Source: Candidatus Pacearchaeota archaeon CG10_big_fil_rev_8_21_14_0_10_31_59
Lineage (GTDB): Archaea > Nanobdellota > Nanobdellia > Pacearchaeales > CG1-02-31-27
Assembly: GCA_002763115.1 (NCBI GenBank)
Contig: PFCW01000015.1
Span: forward strand, 11,334 to 47,089
Reading direction: 5' to 3'
Length of the DNA stretch: 35,756 nucleotides
How positions within the stretch are numbered: position 1 is the stretch's first letter; the number at the start of each line of letters is the position of its first letter. Below the pieces are notes generated by a model that was given only the letters and a program-made list of their open reading frames with translations, was not told the origin of the DNA and searched no databases. The position numbers and the translations under genes were made by a program. Below, in pieces: positions 1 through 7,878 of this stretch.

Positions 1-93
1 GTTCATTTTTTTATTTTTTTTAATTGGATTTTATTTTCTTGATTACACCCCTAGCACAAAGCTTGAGGCATATACCACTTAACAATGACTACA

Positions 94-126
94 CCTTTAT
101 AAACCTTTCGGTTTTGTTGTTATGAC
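94..126 (-). promoter_or_regulatory. TATA promoter cassette, identical to the one before the 18128 gene
   Basis: On the minus strand the segment ends with CCGAAAGGTTTATAAAGG, containing an archaeal TATA box (TTTATAAA) preceded by a purine-rich BRE-like stretch. Positions 121-94 match positions 18039-18066 of the plus strand base for base over 28 nt. Just before the TATA box, AAACC-GAAA-GGTTT forms a small inverted repeat that could bind a regulator. It would drive the gene that starts at position 6 and leaves the window. Confidence 0.65.
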
Positions 127-130
127 ATAG

Positions 131-162
131 TTACAACAAATATACCCCAACTATTGTTGTAA
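131..162. promoter_or_regulatory. Perfect 9-bp inverted repeat, candidate operator
   Basis: TTACAACAA at 131-139 and its exact reverse complement TTGTTGTAA at 154-162 are separated by 14 bp. A further TTGTTGT half site lies at 115-121, next to the minus-strand TATA cassette. A perfect 9-bp dyad upstream of a promoter fits a dimeric transcription factor site. No regulator is identified. Confidence 0.5.
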
Positions 163-232
163 TTATCATGTAAAAATGGTATTTAAAACTTTTCTTTTTT
201 CCGTCTTTTAGTCGTGGAATATAGTAATAACA

Positions 233-1306
233 CTAATTTACTACTGTTAATTTAGGAGTAAACTTATTAAAACTAAATGTGAACCATAAATTTGGATAGG
301 TTGTATCTACTTTTAGAGCTTCCTCATAAAAACGATTAAAATAAGATGTATCTTCTTTATTATCTCCATATAATCTTGTAAACCTAACAAAAGGAACTAA
401 TTTTCCGTCTTGATTATTGTATGTAACTGGTAACTGAAATAAAATATCTTTTATTCTACCATTTTCATCCAATTCTATTTTAGTTTTTGGACTGTCTAAA
501 GCATAAGGTTCTGGAGGAGCAATAACTTCTCTCTTAACTACTTTTGATAATTTGTCCCCTAACCCGTCAGGACGTCCTGTTGCACATGAGTTTAAATAAA
601 TCTGACAATCTTCTTCTAAATATTCTCCAAGTTTTTTTAGAGAATCTAAATTTGACACTGAAATTTCCCATATACCTTCATCTGAAAGATTCATTCCATT
701 AGGGTTTCCATGACCCCCTAAAATAAAAAGATCAGGTTTTCCATACTCTTCAGAAAATAATCTGGTTTTTTCTAATAGGTCATTTATAGAGCCAGTCTCA
801 AAAAATATTATATTGTAATTTTCTGTGAATAATCTCCATTTACTTATATTATCAAATGCTGAATTAGATGACTCTTCAGGAAATGTCCAGAAACATAACT
901 TCTTTGCTGGATCAAATGCTTGACCAAAACAATATTGTAGCATCTCTGTTTGATACTCATTATATCCTAGATCAAATTTTTCTGCTATGGTTTTGGCAGA
1001 ATCTTTACTTAAGAAACTTTCCAATTGTGAAATTACTTTTGTTCTGTCAATTTTAGTTATATTATACACTTCACTTGCACTAATCTCTGCTTTATTAGAT
1101 TCAGAATTATATTTTTCTGAATTTAAACAACCAAAAAATATTCCTAATCCTACACTTAAAGTTGCTACCGTCCCAATCACTGCTTTTTTTAATATAGATG
1201 ACAAAAATTCCCGTTTTTTAGGCATAATACATTTTTTTATATGAGTTTCTAAACTAACAGAACTTTCCGGATTTTTCCAATTACCTTTTATTCTTATTTT
1301 TGACAT
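233..1306 (-). CDS. Putative caspase/CHAT-like cysteine peptidase anchored to the membrane
   Basis: Unrecognised at gene level. Around residues 41-60 there is a hydrophobic segment ending in a cysteine (GIFFGC, C60), which resembles a lipoprotein signal or an N-terminal anchor. The mature part contains FILGGHG (H199) and, 42 residues later, LNSCATG (C241), each after a hydrophobic strand. This His-Gly then Cys-x-x-Gly arrangement is the catalytic dyad layout of clan CD peptidases (caspase, metacaspase, CHAT, clostripain). A function outside the membrane is inferred from the signal. A TATA-like GATTTATTAAG near 1345 supports the ATG at 1306; an internal ATG at 1225 (MPKKREF) would give a more classical signal peptide. 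Alternatives are a DUF4347-like or inactive caspase-fold protein. No regulatory partner is adjacent. Confidence 0.5.
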   Translation of the reverse strand: MSKIRIKGNWKNPESSVSLETHIKKCIMPKKREFLSSILKKAVIGTVATLSVGLGIFFGCLNSEKYNSESNKAEISASEVYNITKIDRTKVISQLESFLSKDSAKTIAEKFDLGYNEYQTEMLQYCFGQAFDPAKKLCFWTFPEESSNSAFDNISKWRLFTENYNIIFFETGSINDLLEKTRLFSEEYGKPDLFILGGHGNPNGMNLSDEGIWEISVSNLDSLKKLGEYLEEDCQIYLNSCATGRPDGLGDKLSKVVKREVIAPPEPYALDSPKTKIELDENGRIKDILFQLPVTYNNQDGKLVPFVRFTRLYGDNKEDTSYFNRFYEEALKVDTTYPNLWFTFSFNKFTPKLTVVN

Positions 1307-1379
1307 TCTAACCCAAAATACAAAGAATTCAAACTTAATAAATCTTTCTAATTGTAACTACTTAAAAGAAACAACATAA

Positions 1380-2168
1380 CTAAGAAACAATCCCCCACAG
1401 CTTTTTGCTCTTGACAGAATCTTCTATCGGCTCGGGAGATTCGTTTATAATAGTAGTGTCAATTTTATACTTCTTAATCCAGCTTAGAAGTTCTTTTATT
1501 TCTGCTTCTGGAGTTATAATGTGATTTCTTTCTCCTTTAGCTGTATAATTAATCCCGGAAAAATGTGAGTGTATTTCTTTAACATTATTTTTCCTTAACT
1601 TGTCAAAAATTTCTTTGTAATCTCTTTTTCCATTGTATCTAGCTTTCAAATGCGCGAAATCAACACATAAATGACAGCCAGTTTCTTTTTTTAATTTCAG
1701 CAATTCATCCAAATCTCCAAACTGGCTTGCTTTTCCGGTTGTTTCCGGAGCTAAAACAACATTAAATTTTTTTGCTTTTATTTCAGACTGAATTTTTCCA
1801 ATCTGCTCTTTTATTATTTTGTAAGTTTCTTCTTTTGATAAATTGCCGTAATAACCTGCATGAAAAACAACATATTTTGCTTTCAGATAATGGGCTCTTT
1901 CAGCTGCCTGCAAAATTCTTGTTCTTGAAGCTCCTCTTTTTTGAGATTCATCAGAACTCAGATTGATATAGTAAGGCGCATGCACAGAAGTAATATTAAT
2001 TTTATTTTTCTCAGCAAATTCAGAAACTTTTTTTGCTGTTTCATTAGACATCTTTACACCATAAACAAATTCAACTTCAACGCAATCAAGCCCGGCTTTT
2101 GCAATTACAGGAATTCCTTTATCATAACTTCCTCCAAAACCGGCTGGTCCAAATAATACTTTCACCAT
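1380..2168 (-). CDS. nfo: Deoxyribonuclease IV / AP endonuclease (Nfo family TIM barrel)
   Basis: The 262-residue protein fits endonuclease IV, which cleaves DNA 5' to abasic sites in base excision repair using a metal cluster in a TIM barrel. Family signatures in order are GFGGSYDKGI at the N-terminus, SVHAPYYINL near residue 62, VFHAGYYG near 101, APETTG near 140, CVDFAHLKARYNG near 168, HSHFSGI near 201 and INESPE near 243. These supply the His, Glu and Asp metal ligands. The ATG at 2168 follows a TATA-like ATTTAAAT by about 25 nt, so the mRNA is probably leaderless. It precedes no obvious repair partner; dnaG upstream on the same strand is 73 bp away, with its own promoter space. Confidence 0.88.
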   Translation of the reverse strand: MVKVLFGPAGFGGSYDKGIPVIAKAGLDCVEVEFVYGVKMSNETAKKVSEFAEKNKINITSVHAPYYINLSSDESQKRGASRTRILQAAERAHYLKAKYVVFHAGYYGNLSKEETYKIIKEQIGKIQSEIKAKKFNVVLAPETTGKASQFGDLDELLKLKKETGCHLCVDFAHLKARYNGKRDYKEIFDKLRKNNVKEIHSHFSGINYTAKGERNHIITPEAEIKELLSWIKKYKIDTTIINESPEPIEDSVKSKKLWGIVS

Positions 2169-2241
2169 TTTTGATTATTAAGAAATAGAAATTTAAATAG
2201 TTAACTAAAAATAAAAAAGAAAAAATCGCAAATAATGCGAT

Positions 2242-3462
2242 TTACAAACTTAACAATTTAACATTGCCTTCTTCAGTTACAGCGAAGTTTTTTGCTACGA
2301 TATATTGGATTCCGGCTTTTTCAGCTGTCTTGACTATCGTGTTATTTACAGTTCCGTCAATAACCAAAGCAAACATGTCCTCGTTTCTTCTTTCAAGGTT
2401 GAAAATATTTTTTAACAACTCCTGATAGAAAACTTTTCTTATTCCTTCCATCTCGCTGTTTAATATATAGACTGATTTGCTTCCCATCATATCATAAAGA
2501 ATTTCTTTCAACTTTTCTTTTTCTTCTTTTGTCAATGCTTTCTTCCTTGTTTTTCTTTCAGGTTTTTCTGTTTCTTCCTCGTCTCTGCGTCTTCTTCTTT
2601 CCCTGCTTGTTTTTTTGAAACTGTCTCCATTTTTTCTGTCGAACTCGTAAAAAAATTCTTCAGGTGTAAGTTTATTTCTTAAACAGCTTATAATCTCCTT
2701 CTCAGTTAACTCTTCAACTTCCTTGCCGTCAGGAGCTCTTGCTATAAATTTAATATTGTTATCCATAGCAAGCCCTTTTGCGTTTAAAATTCCTCCACGA
2801 TCTCCGTCGACAAATAAAGTCATATCTTTTTCTTTTGAAAGATCTCTTATAGTATCAGAAATTTTTGCTCCATTCATAGCTATAACGTTCTTTATACCGT
2901 ACCTTAACATGTTTAAGACATCTGCTCTTCCTTCAACTACAATAATTTCGTCGCTTGTTTCTATGTCCGGGCCAGCAGGCAATCTGTCTTTTCCATATTC
3001 AACTATTCTTTCGACTCGTGATGCAGAAACAACAGCTTCCTCCATTTCCTTGGTTTCCATCCTTGCTGTTATATTTCCCATAAGTTTCTTTGCTCTTTCG
3101 ATTATGTATTGTCTTTTAACATCCCTTACGTCTTCAATTTCTTTGACATCAATTTTTACATCTGCTAATCCGATCCTGTCAATAGTTTCTAAAGCAGCTG
3201 CTATAATCGTAGTTTCAGCTTTGTCAAGAGAAGTTGGGATTTCAATAGCTCCGATGGTTTTTCCATTTTCAGTTTCCATCTCGGCGTCTATTCTTCCAAT
3301 CTTTCCTTTTTTCTGTAACTCTCTTAATTCTAATTCTTCGCCAAGTAAACCTTCAGTCTGACCAAATATAGCACCAATTACATCCGGTTTTTCAACTACT
3401 CCTTGAGCCAAAAAACTAGCTCTAATTATGTATTTGGTCGAGATGGGACTAACTTTTCCCAT
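2242..3462 (-). CDS. dnaG: Archaeal DnaG-type primase (TOPRIM)
   Basis: This is the archaeal DnaG homologue, which has primase activity in some archaea and is also a core exosome component. The N-terminal archaeal domain (KVSPISTKYIIRA, GQTEGLLGEELELRELQKKGKIGRI) leads to the TOPRIM domain: IIVVEGRADVL (catalytic Glu about 177) and TLFVDGDRGG (acidic pair about 219/221). A basic low-complexity linker (SRERRRRRDEEE) follows, then a C-terminal domain. The ORF track starts at 3480, but the ATG at 3462 (MGKVSP) matches the family start and is preceded by an SD-like GGAG, giving 406 residues. The 157-bp upstream gap holds no gene. Confidence 0.92.
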   Translation of the reverse strand: MGKVSPISTKYIIRASFLAQGVVEKPDVIGAIFGQTEGLLGEELELRELQKKGKIGRIDAEMETENGKTIGAIEIPTSLDKAETTIIAAALETIDRIGLADVKIDVKEIEDVRDVKRQYIIERAKKLMGNITARMETKEMEEAVVSASRVERIVEYGKDRLPAGPDIETSDEIIVVEGRADVLNMLRYGIKNVIAMNGAKISDTIRDLSKEKDMTLFVDGDRGGILNAKGLAMDNNIKFIARAPDGKEVEELTEKEIISCLRNKLTPEEFFYEFDRKNGDSFKKTSRERRRRRDEEETEKPERKTRKKALTKEEKEKLKEILYDMMGSKSVYILNSEMEGIRKVFYQELLKNIFNLERRNEDMFALVIDGTVNNTIVKTAEKAGIQYIVAKNFAVTEEGNVKLLSL

Positions 3463-3638
3463 TGTTACTCCACACAACATTACCTAAAACACATCAGAAA
3501 ATGAATTGAATCTGATAGTTATTTTAGTGATTTGTAATCTGTGATTAAATGATTAATGTTGTGATATATTTTATTTAATAATTCGCCATTTAAGGCTTAA
3601 TGTTATATTAAAACAAAAGAAGTTTATAAATTTTTGCT

Positions 3639-4169
3639 TTATCCTTTTCTCATCTTCTCAGTATATGGATTACCTCTTCCTATCAACGAGAAATAAGCTT
3701 TCAGCTGTTCGACAGCTTCCTTGGTTTCTTCTAGAACTTCAAATTCATAATCTTCCAATCTAGCTCTGATTATAAACCTATCATAAACCGACCTCATAAA
3801 TTTCTTCCATGGTGTTGTCTCCCACTTGTTTTCCCAGTCCCTCACCAAATAACCCTTGAAATCAACTTCATTGCCGCCTTTATTCAGCTTAATTTTTTTC
3901 CCACCTTTTTCAATCTCAACAGTTGTCATGTTAAAAATTTCCCATTTAACCTTAATCTCAAATTTAAAATAATCGCTGATTTTTTTCCAGGCATTCCATT
4001 TAACCTCAACATATTTTCCGCTTTCCCCAACTTTTTCAGTATATTTCTCCTCTTCCAAGACATAATCCTCGTCGATAAACCAGTTGGACAGAAATGTATA
4101 AGCATCTTTAAAATCGAAAATACCCCCGTATTTTACTTTTTCCCTATATTGCTTCTCTTTTTCTACCAT
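3639..4169 (-). CDS. Conserved-looking hypothetical protein
   Basis: I do not recognise this 176-residue protein. It is soluble, highly charged and rich in aromatic residues, with alternating beta-type segments (KWNAWKKISDYFKFEIKVKWEIF) and a C-terminal helix (EETKEAVEQLKAYFSLIG). Repeated strands with Trp/Tyr/Phe would suit a beta-sheet ligand-binding fold, but this is only an impression. There is no signal peptide or membrane segment. It lies 31 bp downstream of nothing and 32 bp upstream of the end of the minus-strand CBS gene's neighbour region, so it may follow its own promoter in 4170-4201. Codon use matches its neighbours. Confidence 0.7.
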   Translation of the reverse strand: MVEKEKQYREKVKYGGIFDFKDAYTFLSNWFIDEDYVLEEEKYTEKVGESGKYVEVKWNAWKKISDYFKFEIKVKWEIFNMTTVEIEKGGKKIKLNKGGNEVDFKGYLVRDWENKWETTPWKKFMRSVYDRFIIRARLEDYEFEVLEETKEAVEQLKAYFSLIGRGNPYTEKMRKG

Positions 4170-4201
4170 CTTTTTTCAATTAACTAAAAGAAATAATATA
4201 T

Positions 4202-4792
4202 TTAAACTTTGCTTTCTATCTCATCTCTGCAGTTTATACACACATTCTTGCCGTATATTTTGTAAAGCAGTCCAATCCTTCCACATTCTTCACATTCTCC
4301 GTCTTTAAACGGCGCATCCCCCTTCCTCTTTAAATTTTCAATTCTTTTCATTTTTTCATATTCTTCCTTGATGTCCAAATTTCCGACGGCAATATCGAAT
4401 AACGCCGGCTGTACTTTAAGTATGTCTTTTTGTGTTAACAACCCGATTAATCTTTTCTTTCCTTTTTCTTTTGAAATTACAGGAAGCCATCTGATATTTT
4501 TTTTCTTCATTAATTGTAGAGCATCATAAATATCCAGTTCCGGGGAGGTTGTTACAACATTCTTGTTCATAATATCTTCAACTTTTTCATTTTCAACATT
4601 TCTTTTCTTGGTAAAAACCCATAATAAATCCCTGTCTGTAATAATCCCCTTTAATTCATCTTTGTTGACTATAACCAAACTTCCAACCCTCTTAGAAACC
4701 ATTTTTTTTGCGCAGTCCTTTATAGAAGTTGTTGGATTAACCTTTTCCATATTAATGGTCATTATATCACCGACTTTTATCCCAATCTTCAT
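4202..4792 (-). CDS. Tandem CBS-domain protein with C-terminal zinc ribbon
   Basis: Two CBS repeats cover roughly residues 5-60 (VGDIMTINMEKVNPTTSIKDCA, GSLVIVNKDELKGIITDRDLLW) and 70-130 (VEDIMNKNVVTTSPELDIYDAL, IRWLPVISK, GLLTQKDILKV). CBS pairs bind adenine nucleotides and act as energy or ligand sensors. The tail has CEECGRIG and, after about a dozen residues, CINCRDE, a four-cysteine zinc ribbon, so nucleic-acid or protein binding is likely. The track's start at 4951 would overlap the thermosome start. The ATG at 4792 has an SD-like AAGGGGA just upstream and begins with the CBS consensus, giving 196 residues. It is divergent from the thermosome gene across 148 bp. Confidence 0.85.
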   Translation of the reverse strand: MKIGIKVGDIMTINMEKVNPTTSIKDCAKKMVSKRVGSLVIVNKDELKGIITDRDLLWVFTKKRNVENEKVEDIMNKNVVTTSPELDIYDALQLMKKKNIRWLPVISKEKGKKRLIGLLTQKDILKVQPALFDIAVGNLDIKEEYEKMKRIENLKRKGDAPFKDGECEECGRIGLLYKIYGKNVCINCRDEIESKV

Positions 4793-4899
4793 TCTGAATT
4801 TCCCCTTCGCCTGAAAAACATAATATCCTTTAATATTTAAAAGTTGCCTTGCTATTCTAAAATTATAACAAAATCTAAATATATTTTCCATACCATAAA

Positions 4900-4909
4900 C
4901 TTTAAAAAG
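4900..4909 (+). promoter_or_regulatory. Thermosome TATA box
   Basis: CTTTAAAAAG lies about 36 nt before the thermosome ATG. Transcription would start near 4930, leaving a short leader that contains AAGGGAAA, an SD-like sequence, immediately before the ATG at 4941. Confidence 0.55.
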
Positions 4910-4940
4910 AATCAAACTATAAATAATCAAGCAAGGGAAA

Positions 4941-6554
4941 ATGGCAGACAAACAACCAGTTTATATTCTACCGGAAAATGTGCAAAGGATGATGGGAAGA
5001 GATGCACAGAGAAATAATATCCTAGCTGCAAGAATAGTGGCTGAAACAGTCAAGTCTACTTTAGGACCGAAAGGAATGGACAAGATGTTGGTCGATTCAA
5101 CTGGCGATGTTGTTATTACAAACGATGGAGTTACAATTCTTCAGGAAATGGAAATTGAACATCCTGCAGCAAAAATGGTTGTTGAAGTTGCAAAAACCCA
5201 AGACCAGGAAGTTGGCGACGGGACAACAACTGCCGTAATCTTGGCAGGAAAATTACTGGAAAATGCAGAGCAATTATTGGACCAGAAAATTCATTCCACT
5301 ATTATTGTCAAAGGATACAGATTAGCCGAAAAAAAAGCCCAGGAAGTTTTAAATCAGCTTTCTCATATGGTTGATCCTTCAAATGAAGAATTGCTGAAAA
5401 ATATTGCAATGACATCCATGACTGGAAAAGGCGCCGAAGTTGCAAAAGAGTATTTAACTAATTTGATAATAAAAGCAGTAAAACAGATCATGAAAATTTC
5501 TGAGGGAAAATATGAAATTAATTTTGATGATATCAAATTAGAAAAAATGAAAGGAAAAGGTGTTGAAGATTCTGAGTTGCTTCAGGGAATTGTTATTGAC
5601 AAGGAAAGAGTAAATCAGGACATGCCTCAAAAAATAACTAATGCTAGAATTGCTTTGATTGATTCACCATTGGAAATAAAAGGACCGGAAACAGACACAA
5701 AAATTTCTATTTCAAGTCCTGACCAGCTACAATCTTTTTTAGAACAGGAGGAAAAAATCTTAAAAGAAATGGTGGAAAAAGTAAAGAATTCAAAAGCGAA
5801 TGCTGTTTTCTGCCAGAAAGGAATAGATGATGTTGCACAATATTATTTGTCCAAGGAAGGAATTTATGCTGTAAGAAGAGTGAAAAAAGATGATCTTGAA
5901 AGATTATCTAGAGCAACAGGAGCCAGAATTATTTCAAATTTAAAAGAATTGGATGAAAATGTTTTGGGAAAATCTGCTTTGGTTGAGGAAAAAAAAGAAG
6001 GCGATGAAATTTTCACTTACATAACTGGCTGTGAAAATCCAAAGGCAGTTACAATTATAATCAGAGGAGGTACAGAACATGTTGTCGATGAAACCCAAAG
6101 AGCAATTAAAGATGGTATTGGTGTTATTGTTGCATCAATAAAAGACGGAAGAGTTGTTGCAGGAGGAGGTTCATTTGAAATTGAATTATCAAGAAGATTA
6201 AGGGAATATGCTAAAAATTTCTCCGGGAGAGAGCAGTTAGCCATTGAAAAATTTGCTGATGCTTTGGAATCAATTCCAATAACTTTGGCTGAAAATGCCG
6301 GTCTTGATCCTATAGATATTTTAACAGAATTGAAATCAAGACATGAAGCAGGGGAAAATGAAGTTGGCTTGAATTTATTAGTTGGAAAAATTGAAGATAC
6401 TTTTGAGGCTGGTGTTGTCGAACCATTAAAAATAAAAACGCAGGCATTAAAATCAGCAACAGAAGTTGCAACAATGATTTTAAGAATAGATGATGTTATT
6501 GCATCAGGAAAGGGCGCAAGTCCAAATATGCCCCCAATGCAGGGTTATGAGTGA
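4941..6554 (+). CDS. ths: Thermosome subunit (group II chaperonin)
   Basis: This 537-residue protein folds other proteins in the cytosol as an ATP-driven double-ring complex. Signatures are [16 protein letters not shown] near residue 38, ITNDGVTIL near 58, [12 protein letters not shown] near 92 (ATP binding and hydrolysis), the apical-domain lid region around 240-290, and [20 protein letters not shown] near 400. Length is normal for the family. The C-terminus ends MPPMQGYE without a GGM-rich tail, which varies in archaea. Only one subunit gene is present in this window, so the ring could be homo-oligomeric. It has its own TATA box and is followed by the promoter of tRNA-Val. Confidence 0.96.
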   Translation: MADKQPVYILPENVQRMMGRDAQRNNILAARIVAETVKSTLGPKGMDKMLVDSTGDVVITNDGVTILQEMEIEHPAAKMVVEVAKTQDQEVGDGTTTAVILAGKLLENAEQLLDQKIHSTIIVKGYRLAEKKAQEVLNQLSHMVDPSNEELLKNIAMTSMTGKGAEVAKEYLTNLIIKAVKQIMKISEGKYEINFDDIKLEKMKGKGVEDSELLQGIVIDKERVNQDMPQKITNARIALIDSPLEIKGPETDTKISISSPDQLQSFLEQEEKILKEMVEKVKNSKANAVFCQKGIDDVAQYYLSKEGIYAVRRVKKDDLERLSRATGARIISNLKELDENVLGKSALVEEKKEGDEIFTYITGCENPKAVTIIIRGGTEHVVDETQRAIKDGIGVIVASIKDGRVVAGGGSFEIELSRRLREYAKNFSGREQLAIEKFADALESIPITLAENAGLDPIDILTELKSRHEAGENEVGLNLLVGKIEDTFEAGVVEPLKIKTQALKSATEVATMILRIDDVIASGKGASPNMPPMQGYE

Positions 6555-6567
6555 TTCTAAACAATAA

Positions 6568-6577
6568 TTTTAAATAA
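6568..6577 (+). promoter_or_regulatory. TATA box of tRNA-Val
   Basis: TTTTAAATAA begins exactly 32 nt before the mature tRNA 5' end. The same ten bases occur at the same distance before tRNA-Gly at 9782. The box centre, about 27 nt upstream, places initiation at or next to the first tRNA base. Confidence 0.6.
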
Positions 6578-6599
6578 TCTTTTTCTGTAACATAATCAA

Positions 6600-6673
6600 G
6601 GGCCCATGGTCCAGTGGTCTAAGACGTCTCGTTTACACCGAGAAGGTCGGAGGTTCGAACCCTCCTGGGCCCA
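6600..6673 (+). tRNA. tRNA-Val (anticodon TAC)
   Basis: The cloverleaf is complete. Acceptor GGGCCCA pairs with TGGGCCC, the anticodon stem TCTCG/CGAGA encloses loop TTTACAC with anticodon TAC (reads GTA and other GTN codons if U34 is modified), and the T arm is GGAGG-TTCGAAC-CCTCC. The discriminator is A. CCA is not encoded, and there is no intron. U34 could be a target of modification enzymes, although Val(UAC) is not a classical substrate of the MnmA/Elp3 branch. Confidence 0.95.
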
Positions 6674-6814
6674 TGAGGAATTTGACTTGCCAATTAAAAA
6701 AATATAAATACTCAAGCTCAATTCCGAACAGCTTTTCCGAACCACTTTTTAGTTTATCACTATAAAGTTAATACTAAACAAAAAGCTTAAAAACCCAAGA
6801 ATAATATTAAGAAT

Positions 6815-7117
6815 ATGGGACAAGAATTCAAATTTGAAATAGTTCACCCTTATGTTGAGAAGATTAATCCGAAACAAGATTTGGTGGATATAAGAGTTAG
6901 ATATAAAGGTAAGGAATACATGTGCTCTGTCACAACAACAGAATATATTAATACTCTAATGGAAAGTTATGAAAAAACTGGAGAAAACAAAGAAGGAGCT
7001 TATTTTTGGATTAAGGGAGGTATGCTTGTTTTGAAAGAAATAACTGAAGCAACTATAAGAACAACGTTAGAAGATTTAGTAGAGAGAGGTGATTTAGAAG
7101 AATTTTTACATTCTTAA
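6815..7117 (+). CDS. Small hypothetical protein
   Basis: I do not recognise this 100-residue soluble protein. It opens with beta-type segments (EFKFEIVHPYVEKI, LVDIRVRYKGKEYMCSV), then has helices (YINTLMESYEKTG, ATIRTTLEDLVERGDLEEFLHS), giving an alpha/beta arrangement with a single cysteine. A TATA-like GCTTAAAAACC at about 6785-6795 places transcription start at about the ATG, so the mRNA is probably leaderless. Its stop overlaps the convergent gene at 7114-7599 by 4 bp. The 140 bp between tRNA-Val and this gene hold only its promoter. Confidence 0.72.
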   Translation: MGQEFKFEIVHPYVEKINPKQDLVDIRVRYKGKEYMCSVTTTEYINTLMESYEKTGENKEGAYFWIKGGMLVLKEITEATIRTTLEDLVERGDLEEFLHS

Positions 7118-7599
7118 TGATACAATCTTTTTAGACGGTTTATTATTTTAGTTTGAGTTGCTTTATCTGAATATCCCACTATTTCATATTTGTCATCACC
7201 TATTTTCCTGTAATACACCCTGCCTCCATTTCTACCACGTAATTCATAAAGATCAGAAGAAATTGCTTTTGTTCCAATTCCGGGATTAGTGTTTCCGTTG
7301 TTTAATTGTTCAATTAAATGAGTTATATCTCTATAAATTCCATCTTTCTTTTTTTCGATTTCTTCTGCAATCCTCGATAAAAGAGGATCTTCTTTAACTC
7401 TGGAACCAATAACTTTCTTTTCGATTCCACCAACCAAAATTAAAAAGCCTCCGATAAGCAAAAAAGTTATTGATAAAAAACTGAAAAAATTATTTGTTGG
7501 AGAAATCCCGATGACAGCTCCAGTTACAGAAAAATTGGAAAGAAAAATGACTGCTCCTAAAAAACCAAGAATGAATCCGAGTAACCTAATCTTTTTCAT
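7114..7599 (-). CDS. Two-TM membrane protein with RelE/HigB-like C-terminal domain
   Basis: Two hydrophobic helices (about residues 5-30 and 39-62) are followed by a charged linker and a soluble domain from about residue 80. That domain reads LYELRGRNGGRVYYRKIGDDKYEIVGYSDKATQ in overlapping pieces: ELRG then GRVYYR, then a strand and a terminal helix (IINRLKRLY). This resembles the core of RelE/ParE/HigB (Gp49-like) toxins, where such residues form the sheet that acts on mRNA at the ribosome. Fusion to membrane helices is unusual, and no antitoxin is visible nearby. The domain may have a non-toxin role. A TATA-like GCTTAAAAAC lies about 25 nt before the ATG. Confidence 0.62.
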   Translation of the reverse strand: MKKIRLLGFILGFLGAVIFLSNFSVTGAVIGISPTNNFFSFLSITFLLIGGFLILVGGIEKKVIGSRVKEDPLLSRIAEEIEKKKDGIYRDITHLIEQLNNGNTNPGIGTKAISSDLYELRGRNGGRVYYRKIGDDKYEIVGYSDKATQTKIINRLKRLYH

Positions 7600-7664
7600 A
7601 CATAAATATACCTGATAAAGTTTTTAAGCTTTTATGAAAAATAACACGTCATCTATTATCTATA

Positions 7665-7877
7665 TTATTTTCTTAAGCTATTAATTATTCCATAAACAAA
7701 TAATGACACTGCTACAAGAAATGTAAAGAACCCTGTAATGACAATAATTGGATTAAAAGGAGCTATCCATTCAAAATATTGTGTGATTGGTTCAATTATT
7801 ATAACCCCAATAATAACTAATGTTAACAATGTTAATCCAGAAATTATTAATATCGTATTCTTCGTCTTATCTTTCAT
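7665..7877 (-). CDS. Small two-TM membrane protein
   Basis: This 70-residue protein has a short charged N-terminus (MKDKTKN), a hydrophobic helix (about 8-30), a short loop with an aromatic and charged stretch (EPITQYFEWIAPFNP), and a second helix (about 42-65) ending in a basic tail (NSLRK). I assign no function. It starts one base after the stop of the 7879-8091 gene, so the two are almost certainly co-transcribed and perhaps translationally coupled. Confidence 0.66.
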   Translation of the reverse strand: MKDKTKNTILIISGLTLLTLVIIGVIIIEPITQYFEWIAPFNPIIVITGFFTFLVAVSLFVYGIINSLRK

Positions 7878-7878
7878 C

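Larger units (their letters stand above)
1..232. other. Intergenic region upstream of a left-edge gene
   Basis: No gene is visible here. A minus-strand ATG lies at positions 6-4 (CAT on the plus strand), so a gene probably runs off the left edge with only its first two codons inside the window. The region carries a strong minus-strand promoter near 94-126 and three ACAACAA-type half sites (115-121, 131-139, 154-162). The predicted leader, about 70 nt long, is A-rich on the minus strand. Confidence 0.6.

Noticed and set aside
2723-3361. 212-residue plus-strand ORF
   Set aside because: It lies wholly antisense to dnaG, which has clear conserved motifs; the translation is Ser/Ile/Phe-rich as expected for the complement of an AT-rich gene.
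3481-3638. Possible C/D-box RNA in the gap between dnaG and the 3639 gene
   Set aside because: TGAT- and CTGA-like words occur, but no proper box C (RTGATGA) with paired box D at the right spacing is present.
4793-4951. Extended start of the CBS gene
   Set aside because: Would overlap the thermosome ATG and its promoter; the ATG at 4792 has an SD-like sequence and begins the CBS repeat.
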